Below the pieces are notes generated by a model, which worked only from the letters and a program-made list of their open reading frames with translations, did no database searches and was not told the DNA's origin. A stretch of 64,000 nt of DNA from an uncultured Collinsella sp. (GTDB lineage Bacteria > Actinomycetota > Coriobacteriia > Coriobacteriales > Coriobacteriaceae), in NCBI GenBank assembly GCA_900539035.1, contig UQAU01000002.1, forward strand, positions 51,660 through 115,659, written 5' to 3'. Positions 24,796-31,609 of this stretch are shown here, in pieces. The first letter of the stretch is position 1; each line of letters starts with the position of its first letter. Both the position numbers and the translations under genes were made by a program.

Positions 24796-26028
24796 ATGGC
24801 TAGAAAAGTATTCATCGCGAGGAACCGAAGCACCGGATTCCACTCCCTGGTCGAGGTGGTTCGTGGGGTTGAGGCGGCGGAGAAGTCGGCTCCAATGGAC
24901 TTCGAACTTGCAGAGCGTCTTATGCGCTGGGGCACTCTCGACGAGCTCGTCACGGCCATTTCGGAGTCTGGCCCCCTCATCGACCGCAGCATCTATAAAG
25001 AGGAGAATAGGCGGTTGTCTATCGACGAGGCCATCGAGGTCGTGGAGGAGTCCGTCGGCGGCGAGCGTGGTTTCACGCGTTGTGACGAAGATTTCCTCTA
25101 TCTCCAGCTGTGCCTTGAGGGGATGTCTACGACGGGCAGCGCTTCGTCACTCTATCCCTCTCAGGCCTCCATTGCTCGCGATCTCAATCGCCATGGGCTT
25201 ATTGAGTCCAACGGTCTTGACGAGTTGAAGAAATGGCGGGAAGAAGATCCCGACTGCGTCGTTGTGATTGAACCCTTGAGGGACGTCGTCCTATGCCGAA
25301 ATCTCGGTTCGGTCCTGCTCAGGTTGATCGCAAACATCATGTCGGGGCATGAGGACGTCCTTGAGAAAAGCGGGTTCAAGCGTTTCGAAAAGAAACGTCG
25401 CTGGTGGATTACTGGGGAGCTCAAGGACTCCTATTACGTCCTGCCATTCCAGCACAATTCCTCCTTCGATATGACTCTCAACTACTCGACCAAGTGGTTC
25501 AAGAACGTCTTTTCCTATATGGTCATTAATCCGCTTGAGACGCGCATCCTCGATCTTAGGCCGAGAAAGAGTAAGGTTCTTTTCGGATCGGTTCCCAACG
25601 CGGTTTTGATAACCGCGCAGATAAAGACCGGCGAGGGCGCACCGTTTTTCGATATCGGCTGGAAGCCGGAGGTCGAGAAGACCCAGCTGTATCTCGGTGT
25701 CGATGACGGGGGTGCCCAGAGAGACGAGGCCATTGTCTTTGTGGAGTCCGTTGCCAAAATGCTGGCCGGGCTGACGACGAAGGACGGCGATCAACTTGGG
25801 TGGTCTGTAGGCGGGCCTTCGATCTTCGATGATGTGCCGGTGCCCAGATACCATTTCCACTCGACGGCGGCGGCGATGTTCGGGGCTATCCTCTACCGAT
25901 ACGGCTGTGTCCCCACGACGTGCAAAAATTGCGGAAACGGCATTTTGGTCAAAACCAGGGGGAAGAGGCGCGAGTTCTGTTCCCCGTCGTGCAGGACGCA
26001 GTATTCGAATCGAAAGGCGGGGCTCTAG
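24796..26028 (+). CDS. Unknown protein with C-terminal zinc ribbon
   Basis: 410 residues. Residues 1-370 match no family that I recognise; they include charged helices and a segment LRDVVLCRNLGSVLLRLIANIMSGHEDVLEKSG. The end is a treble-clef-like CKNCGNGILVKTRGKRREFCSPSCRTQYSNRK (C-x2-C-x15-C-x3-C), similar in style to CGNR-type zinc fingers of DNA-binding proteins. The start lacks a strong ribosome site and lies after ~110 bases of AT-rich DNA with a TTGACA at 24684-24689, shared with the divergent excisionase gene. It is followed directly by a small membrane protein and the integrase. Confidence 0.72.
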   Translation: MARKVFIARNRSTGFHSLVEVVRGVEAAEKSAPMDFELAERLMRWGTLDELVTAISESGPLIDRSIYKEENRRLSIDEAIEVVEESVGGERGFTRCDEDFLYLQLCLEGMSTTGSASSLYPSQASIARDLNRHGLIESNGLDELKKWREEDPDCVVVIEPLRDVVLCRNLGSVLLRLIANIMSGHEDVLEKSGFKRFEKKRRWWITGELKDSYYVLPFQHNSSFDMTLNYSTKWFKNVFSYMVINPLETRILDLRPRKSKVLFGSVPNAVLITAQIKTGEGAPFFDIGWKPEVEKTQLYLGVDDGGAQRDEAIVFVESVAKMLAGLTTKDGDQLGWSVGGPSIFDDVPVPRYHFHSTAAAMFGAILYRYGCVPTTCKNCGNGILVKTRGKRREFCSPSCRTQYSNRKAGL

Positions 26029-26238
26029 ATGAATCCGTTTATCATCGCGGGCGCGGTGTGGCTGGCGGTCGCCATCGCGACCTTGCTGTATCAAGTGGTC
26101 CGCAGGAAGCTCGGGGATCGGGGCTCGATGGTCGAGGCGTCTTGGCGCGACTTGGCTATGTCATCGATCGGTTTCGGGCTTCCGTTCGCGGCGCTCGCGC
26201 TTGCCGCCGTCGGCGTGGCAACAATCTTTCTTCACTAG
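26029..26238 (+). CDS. Small two-helix membrane protein
   Basis: 69 residues with two hydrophobic segments (IIAGAVWLAVAIATLLYQVV at ~5-24 and SSIGFGLPFAALALAAVGVATIF at ~45-67) and a basic loop. The ATG abuts the stop of the zinc-ribbon gene and the integrase starts 12 bases later. No family is recognised. It may partner with the zinc-ribbon protein. Confidence 0.6.
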   Translation: MNPFIIAGAVWLAVAIATLLYQVVRRKLGDRGSMVEASWRDLAMSSIGFGLPFAALALAAVGVATIFLH

Positions 26239-26250
26239 AGGCGCGGTAGC

Positions 26251-27615
26251 ATGGCGACGGTGCCCCGCAACAAGGGTAGTTACGCCCCTAGGACGGCTGG
26301 TAGCTCTTGGCAGGTAAAGTACCCGCTCGGCTGGAATGAGCGCAAGAAGCGTTACGACGAATATCGTGAAGAGGTCGCTTCGGAGGCCGAGGCCATCGCG
26401 CTGATCAAAGCCATCAACGACTACGTTTATCACGGGGGCCTTCCGCAAGACGTACCCGAGTGGAGACGCAGGGCAAAAGGACATTCCGAGGGTGACGTCC
26501 TAACGCTCGATGGATTCGCCATGTCCTATATCGCGATGCGGGAGAGGCGGCGAAAAGTCCAGGAGAGGACCATCGAAAGCAACCGCGAGGCCTGGGCAAG
26601 ACTCCGGCCGTACCTCGGCGATTTGCCTCTGAGGCGGGTGACGCCCTTCGTCATCGATGAGGCATATGCCTGTATGGGGAGTCCGGGGGACGATAACCTT
26701 GCCGGCAGGGTCTACTCCGGAACGACGATTGAGAAAAGTCATGCGTTTCTGCGGCAGCTGCTCAAGGACGCCGTCGAGCGGGGTTACATCGACAAGAACC
26801 CCTGCGATTCGATTGACGCTCCCAAAAGGGATACCAAGGAGAAGGTAGCACTCACTTTATTTCAAGCCCAGGCGCTATTTAACTACATAACGAGTCGCCC
26901 CCTGGAGGCACATGCCATTGGCGTGCTGCTTGCGCTGAACTGCGGGCTTAGGCTTTCCGAGATGCTCGCGTTGACCTGGCAAGATTATGAAGGCGGCGTG
27001 CTGTCTGTAACTAAAGCGCTGAACAAAGAGAAGCAGACGTACAAGTCGACGAAGAACGAAGACAACAGGAGGGTCCCTGTCCCGATGCCGCTCATATCGG
27101 TTCTCGATGAGTGGCAGAAGACCCAAAGGCGCATTTACTCGGACAACCTCGGCCTTCGGTGGAGCGAAGACGCACCCATTGTGAACAGCAGAAACGCAAA
27201 GCACATCCTTCAGCGGTCTTTCACGCGTTGGTTCGATTCGGCAAGGCTCGAGTATCCGATACCCGACGACTTCGAGTTTCATGGGTTCAGGCATACATAC
27301 GTGACCTTGTTGAGTCGCGACTGTGGAGTGGACCGGCGAACCGCGAAGAGCATGAGCGGTCACAAGAACGACCAGGCCTTCGATATCTACACTCATACAA
27401 ACGATGAGTGGCAGCGAAGGGCGGCTAACGAGCTCGGTGATATCTTGCAGCCTAATGACGGCGCTCGAAAATGCTACAACTGCGCTTACTGGGGCGTATC
27501 TCCTCTAGACGCCGATCGTGGTGCCTGCTGGAACAACCCCGCCGGGCTAATCGAAGCAAAAGCGGGCGACTCGTGTGGCAAGGGCCTGTTCATCGCCAAA
27601 ACCGCGAAAGCGTGA
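26251..27615 (+). CDS. int: Tyrosine recombinase (integrase) of the mobile element
   Basis: 454 residues; integrates and excises the element at tRNA-fMet. Catalytic residues are visible: R234 (in CGLRLSEML), H344-x2-R347 (HGFRHTYVTLL), H371 (SGHKND) and nucleophile Y380 (DIYTHT). The N-terminus (SWQVKYPLGWNERKKRYDEY) resembles an arm-binding domain and is followed by a SAM-like core-binding domain. The C-terminal tail after ~405 is unusual: CYNCAYWGVSP...CWNNPAGL...SCGKG, four cysteines that could bind zinc. It ends 258 bases from attR, the expected place. Confidence 0.95.
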   Translation: MATVPRNKGSYAPRTAGSSWQVKYPLGWNERKKRYDEYREEVASEAEAIALIKAINDYVYHGGLPQDVPEWRRRAKGHSEGDVLTLDGFAMSYIAMRERRRKVQERTIESNREAWARLRPYLGDLPLRRVTPFVIDEAYACMGSPGDDNLAGRVYSGTTIEKSHAFLRQLLKDAVERGYIDKNPCDSIDAPKRDTKEKVALTLFQAQALFNYITSRPLEAHAIGVLLALNCGLRLSEMLALTWQDYEGGVLSVTKALNKEKQTYKSTKNEDNRRVPVPMPLISVLDEWQKTQRRIYSDNLGLRWSEDAPIVNSRNAKHILQRSFTRWFDSARLEYPIPDDFEFHGFRHTYVTLLSRDCGVDRRTAKSMSGHKNDQAFDIYTHTNDEWQRRAANELGDILQPNDGARKCYNCAYWGVSPLDADRGACWNNPAGLIEAKAGDSCGKGLFIAKTAKA

Positions 27616-27767
27616 CGACAGCGGGCATATCCCATTGAAGCTGTCATTTCCGTCATAGGTGTCATTTGCTGACTTGAGTATTGGTTGTTTGTTAATCAGC
27701 AGGGGTGATATTAAATATGTTCAAATATGGCGGCGGAATCTGATCAGAATATGCTCAGAATGATGAC

Positions 27768-27788
27768 ATGAGCAGATAATGAGCAGAT
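27768..27788 (+). promoter_or_regulatory. Possible integrase arm-type sites (right arm, two copies)
   Basis: Two ATGAGCAGAT words spaced 11 bases apart, in an AT-rich segment between the integrase stop and attR. The same word occurs once inside the left end. Bases 27616-27873 hold no gene. Confidence 0.45.
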
Positions 27789-27873
27789 AAAAATGCTCAA
27801 TAATAAGTGCATGATACAGCTATTTACCTGCGTAAACGTATAATAGGTTCTATAGAGAAAGAGCCGCCCCGCC

Positions 27874-27921
27874 CTCATAACCCGGAGGTCGTAGGTTCAA
27901 ATCCTGCCCCCGCGACCAAGA
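27874..27921 (+). repeat. attR: right copy of the 48-bp attachment repeat
   Basis: Exact duplicate of 10568-10615, containing the tRNA-fMet 3' portion from the anticodon loop to CCA plus AGA. No tRNA 5' half lies upstream, so it is not a functional tRNA gene. Confidence 0.93.
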
Positions 27922-27928
27922 ACTTGCA

Positions 27929-27958
27929 GCTCGTCGGCCTAGCCGGCGAGCTTTTTTG
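27929..27958 (+). terminator. Displaced native tRNA-fMet terminator
   Basis: GCTCGTCGGC pairs with GCCGGCGAGC (one G-U) and is followed by TTTTTTG. It lies right after attR, as expected if it once followed the uninterrupted tRNA gene. Confidence 0.85.
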
Positions 27959-28006
27959 TTATTCCGGGACCGTGTTTTCGGTCCAATTCTCGGCCTCTCA
28001 AACAAA

Positions 28007-28304
28007 ATCTCGATCTGTAACATCTAGACCCGATTTAGGCGGCTGGGTGTTACAGATCGAGATATACCGGTGGGTTGGGTCGTGTTTGTCTAAATCTGTA
28101 ACACGAGGGACGGATTTTGCCGAGTTGTTGTTATAGATTGAGATTTTCTAGCAGGCGGGTTTGGTTTGTCTCGATCTGTAACAGGTAGGGGTCAAAAGTG
28201 GGCCCAGCTGTTACAGATCGAGATTGTTGAGGATGGGTCGAGAGGAATATCTTGATCTGTAACAGTAAGACCCAGTTTTGCCGCGTAACTGTTACAGATT
28301 GAGA
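28007..28304. repeat. Four-unit array of alternating inverted repeats, ~81-bp period
   Basis: Eight related ~16-bp arms of the type TCTCGATCTGTAACA lie at nearly constant ~40-bp steps with alternating orientation: 28007/28048, 28091/28129, 28169/28208 and 28250/28289. Units 1 and 3 have perfect 16-bp stems. Loops and linkers differ but share words such as a GACC-GTTTTGCCG type in loops and GGGTTGGTTTGTC in linkers, so each unit is a diverged ~81-bp duplicate. Bases 27959-28446 contain no gene; the part after 28305 is the leader of the next gene. Confidence 0.85.
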
Positions 28305-28446
28305 CAAACCGACGGGCCGCCCCGTCCCATCCACCAGCCGGCACCTGATATTCGCCGATTTCCGTTGCGCTGTTGTATTCCCATGCCATATCCTCTAGAC
28401 AACTACGCGGCATCATCGCCGCCGCGCCTACAAGAGAGGAATATCC

Positions 28447-30477
28447 ATGACCGCACCTGCATCCAAGCTGCTCCAGCCCATTACGGTTGGCCCCCTTGAG
28501 CTCAAGAACCGCATTATGTTTCCGCCGCTGACCACCGGCTACGAGGAGCGTGACGGTTCCATCGGCGAGCGCAGCCTGGCTTTTTACGAGCGCTTGGCCC
28601 GTGGCGGCGTGAGCTACATCGTCATCGGTGACGTTGCCCCCGTCATGACCGCAAGCCCCACGCCCAAGCTGGCAACCGACGCCCAGATCCCCACGTTTAA
28701 GGCCCTGGCCGACACCGTCCACAAGCACGGCGCCAAGGTCGCGCTGCAGCTGTTCCACCCCGAGTACGACGTGCCCGGCGTCGGCCGCATGGTCATGGGA
28801 TCCATGGCCGCCGCCAAGGCCGCGCAGGAGGCCAAGGCCGCCGGCGACGAGGAGACCTTTGCCGCCAAGATGGCCGAGTCCAACGAGATCCGCAACCAGG
28901 CCTACGCCAAGCTGCACCACGACATGCAGCACTTTGTGAACGAGGCGAGTGTGGAGCAGCTCACCCAGATCAAGGAGGCTATCGCCGCCTCGGCCGCTCG
29001 CGCGCAGCAGGCCGGGATCGATGCCATCGAGGTCCACGGCGACCGCCTGGTAGGTTCGCTGTGCTCGGCCATCCTCAACCAGCGCACCGACGAGTACGGC
29101 GGCTCGTTCGAGAACCGCGTTCGCTACGCGCTGGAGGTCGTCGCTGCCATTAAGGAAGCCGCGCCGCAGCTGATGGTGGAGTACAAGCTCCCCGTGATCA
29201 TGGAGAACCCCGACGGCACGCCGCGCGGCAAGGGCGGCTTGCTGCCCGACGAGGCCTGCGAGTTTGCCAAGCTGCTCGAGGGCGCGGGCATCGACATGAT
29301 CCAGGTTGCACAGGCCAACCACACCGGCAACATGGGCGACACCATTCCGCCCATGGGCGCCATGCCCTACAACTGGACGCTACCGGTGGCCGAGCGCGTC
29401 AAGGCCCTTGTCTCCGTGCCGGTGGCAACCGTCGGCCGTGTTGTCTCGGTCGAGGCCGGCGAGAAGATTCTGGAAGACGGCGCGGCCGACATCATCGCCT
29501 ATGGGCGCTCGCTCATGTGCGACCCCGACATTGCGCTGAAGGCCGCCACGGGTGAGCCCATCCGCGAGTGCCTCAACTGTAACAAGGGCTGCGTCGACGC
29601 GATTCAAAACCGCAAGTACATCTCGTGCGTGCTCAACGCCGAGAACGGTGACGAGGCGACCATCGCTATCAGGCCGGGCGAGGGCGACAAGAAGATCGCC
29701 GTGGTGGGCGGCGGCATCGCCGGCCTGGAGGCCGCACGCGTGGCGGCCAAGCGCGGCTACGACGTGACCATCTACGAGGCGAGCGATCATCTGGGCGGCC
29801 AGATTGTGCTGGCGGCTGCGCCTCCGCGCAAGGACGAGATCATGCGCTCGGTCGAGTACTACGAGAAGATTCTGCCTGGCCTGGGCGTGAAGGTTGAGCT
29901 CAGCCACGTCGCTACGGCAGAGGACCTCAACGCCGCCGACGCCGCGATTGTGGCCGTGGGCGCGCACGACGTGGTCATCCCCGTTCCGGGTGCCGACTCG
30001 GACAAGGTCGTCTCGAGCTGGGACGTGCTGGCCGGCAAGGTGGAGCTCAGTGGGCGCGTTGCCGTCATTGGCGGTGGCCTGGTGGGCACCGAGACTGCCG
30101 AGTACCTGCTGCAGCACGGCTGTGAGGTGGCGATCGTCGAGATGCTCGACAAGATTGCCGCGGGCGAGTCCGAGACCATTCTGCCGCTGATTATGAGCGA
30201 CTTTGCAGAGCACAACGTGGAGCAGCATGTTAAGACCCGCCTGACCGCCATTACCGACGAAGGCGTGGAGGCTGTTCGCACCACCGAGGACGGCGCCGAG
30301 GAGCCGGTGAAGATCGCCTGCGATTACGTGGTGATGGCCGTGGGCTCCAAGGCCAATGCGTTTGACCTGGATGGCGTGACGGTGCCCGTGGCCTGCGTGG
30401 GCGACTGCTCGGGCGAGCGCACCGCCGACATTGCGAGCGCCATCCGCACGGCGTATCACGCGGCCAACGAGCTGTAG
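28447..30477 (+). CDS. NADH:flavin oxidoreductase, Old Yellow Enzyme / 2,4-dienoyl-CoA reductase type
   Basis: 676 residues. An FMN-binding TIM barrel (LELKNRIMFPPLTTGY, AIEVHGDRLVGSL, GAADIIAYGRSLMCDP) is followed by a 4Fe-4S motif CLNCNKGCVDAIQNRKYISC (C-x2-C-x3-C-x11-C) and two Rossmann motifs, VVGGGIAGLEAARVAA for FAD and VIGGGLVGTETAEYLL for NAD(P). It would reduce an activated C=C bond. Gut relatives act on dienoyl-CoA, bile acids (BaiCD) or xenobiotics; the substrate here is unknown. A helical stretch around residues 115-180 (AAAKAAQEAKAAGDEETFAA) enlarges the barrel loop. ATG 28447 follows AGAGGAATATCC. Confidence 0.93.
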   Translation: MTAPASKLLQPITVGPLELKNRIMFPPLTTGYEERDGSIGERSLAFYERLARGGVSYIVIGDVAPVMTASPTPKLATDAQIPTFKALADTVHKHGAKVALQLFHPEYDVPGVGRMVMGSMAAAKAAQEAKAAGDEETFAAKMAESNEIRNQAYAKLHHDMQHFVNEASVEQLTQIKEAIAASAARAQQAGIDAIEVHGDRLVGSLCSAILNQRTDEYGGSFENRVRYALEVVAAIKEAAPQLMVEYKLPVIMENPDGTPRGKGGLLPDEACEFAKLLEGAGIDMIQVAQANHTGNMGDTIPPMGAMPYNWTLPVAERVKALVSVPVATVGRVVSVEAGEKILEDGAADIIAYGRSLMCDPDIALKAATGEPIRECLNCNKGCVDAIQNRKYISCVLNAENGDEATIAIRPGEGDKKIAVVGGGIAGLEAARVAAKRGYDVTIYEASDHLGGQIVLAAAPPRKDEIMRSVEYYEKILPGLGVKVELSHVATAEDLNAADAAIVAVGAHDVVIPVPGADSDKVVSSWDVLAGKVELSGRVAVIGGGLVGTETAEYLLQHGCEVAIVEMLDKIAAGESETILPLIMSDFAEHNVEQHVKTRLTAITDEGVEAVRTTEDGAEEPVKIACDYVVMAVGSKANAFDLDGVTVPVACVGDCSGERTADIASAIRTAYHAANEL

Positions 30478-30552
30478 TTGAACATCGCGGCCAGGCGGGA
30501 CGGTAGCACGGATCCGTCTCGCCCGGCTGTGCCCCATCGGGTGTCAACCGGT

Positions 30553-30590
30553 GCGGGGCCTGCAAGCGCAGCAGGTCCCGCCCTTTTTGT
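30553..30590 (+). terminator. Rho-independent terminator after the ene-reductase gene
   Basis: GCGGGGCCTGC (30553-30563) pairs with GCAGGTCCCGC (30571-30581, one G-U) and is followed by CCTTTTTGTTTT. The stretch 30591-30917 is AT-rich and without a gene; a TGCTACTAT word near 30865 could be an extended -10 for the next gene. Confidence 0.88.
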
Positions 30591-30917
30591 TTTGCTCCGG
30601 TGGATGGCAATGCGCGGTAATCATGAGGAGTGAGGACGTCTGCTGCCTTGCAGATCACTCAAAATTATTGGGGGAGGGGTTAATAACTATATCCTCTATA
30701 CCAAAGGACATAAAGAGATGCCAATTTTGTTGACAAGCGAATGACGATTAGCTGCGAGTCAGCTACCAGCGTAAATAATCGATAAAGAAATGTCGTAATT
30801 TGGTGCCAAATGCCCAGATAACGCCGCGTCTATTTTAATTAACTGCTTTGAGCAAACAGTAAAATGCTACTATCTAACTTGCACGTAAGAAAGCAGATTA
30901 ACGGTTAAGGCTAAGAA

Positions 30918-31325
30918 GTGGCAGGTATGTCGGAAGCAACAAGGACTCGCACGCATGCGCCTGAGGTCAGGCAGCGCGCCGTCGAGATCCTCCAAGAGGG
31001 GGTCGGTCATCGCGCCCTCGCCGCGGAGCTTGGCATTCCCCAGGCCACGGCTCGTCAGTGGGCCCGCGCGTATGCCGTGGGCGGTGCCGACGCCGTTCTC
31101 AACGCCGGTTCGCATCATCACGCCTATTCATACGAAGTTAAGCTCGCCGTGGTCAAGGACCGCTTGGAAAACGGCTTGACGGTTCGCGAGGCCATGATCA
31201 AGCACAAGATTCCCAGCGAGTCTTCGGTCAAGGCTTGGTGCCGTCAGTACCGCGAGAGCGGTGAGTCCGCACTGGTGGTCGATAAGCCGCGCGGTCGCAA
31301 GCCGCGCGTTAAAAAGGCGGAATAG
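30918..31325 (+). CDS. Lone HTH protein resembling IS3-type transposase OrfA
   Basis: 135 residues with two helix-turn-helix units: HAPEVRQRAVEILQEGVGHRALAAELGIPQATARQWARAY, and YSYEVKLAVVKDRLENGLTVREAMIKHKIPSESSVKAWCRQYRESG. This is the OrfA/InsE-type DNA-binding part of IS3-family or related transposases. No OrfB (DDE) frame follows and no terminal inverted repeats were found, so it may be a remnant or a domesticated regulator. GTG 30918 (after AAGG) or ATG 30927 could be the start. It is 285 bases upstream of the hydrogenase operon, behind its own terminator. Confidence 0.8.
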   Translation: MAGMSEATRTRTHAPEVRQRAVEILQEGVGHRALAAELGIPQATARQWARAYAVGGADAVLNAGSHHHAYSYEVKLAVVKDRLENGLTVREAMIKHKIPSESSVKAWCRQYRESGESALVVDKPRGRKPRVKKAE

Positions 31326-31337
31326 CAAACGGGATGG

Positions 31338-31360
31338 TGCGCCCACAGGGGCGCATTTTC
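31338..31360 (+). terminator. Rho-independent terminator after the HTH gene
   Basis: TGCGCCC/GGGCGCA with a 4-base loop, then TTTTC. The remaining bases to 31609 form the leader of the hydrogenase operon; CAATTG repeats near 31555-31580 may be part of its control region. Confidence 0.75.
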
Positions 31361-31609
31361 TTGCCGCGCCAACTTTTTGGACCGGCGCGAGCCTGTCGGG
31401 ACATCCTCCAAAGTGGCCAATAAACTGCGCGCAGTGGCCCGCGCGCCTGTCGCTGCGATAGGGGAGCGTCGCCCCACTGCTCCAAAGCGGACGTGCCCTT
31501 ACCCCGTACGCCTAAAACTCCCCAGTTGACCGAAAACCTGCCGCCGCTGCTCCTCAATTGAGCTATAACGTTAAACAATTGCAGCGTTTTTGCATGGGGG
31601 AGTGATGGT

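Larger units (their letters stand above)
10568..27921. mobile_element. Integrative mobilizable element in tRNA-fMet, ~17.3 kb, with defence cargo
   Basis: Bounded by 48-bp direct repeats, the left one completing the tRNA and the right one a tRNA 3' fragment. The tyrosine integrase ends 258 bases from attR. The element encodes relaxase, coupling protein, MobC, RepA-like ATPase and an excisionase-like HTH protein, but no recognisable VirB4, VirB6 or other channel genes, so transfer probably needs a helper. Three identical ATGAGCAGAT words lie inside the two ends (10696, 27768, 27779), which fits integrase arm sites. Each junction has its own tRNA-type terminator, one supplied by the element (10624-10660) and one native (27929-27958). 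Confidence 0.92.

Noticed and set aside
27874..27921. Second tRNA-Met gene
   Set aside because: Only the 3' part of the tRNA is present; there is no D-arm or 5' acceptor strand.
27807..28136. A 109-residue frame across attR
   Set aside because: It spans the tRNA fragment, a terminator and the repeat array; no coding signs.
28007..28304. CRISPR array
   Set aside because: Repeats alternate in orientation, are not identical, and the 'spacers' are themselves diverged repeats; no cas genes are nearby.
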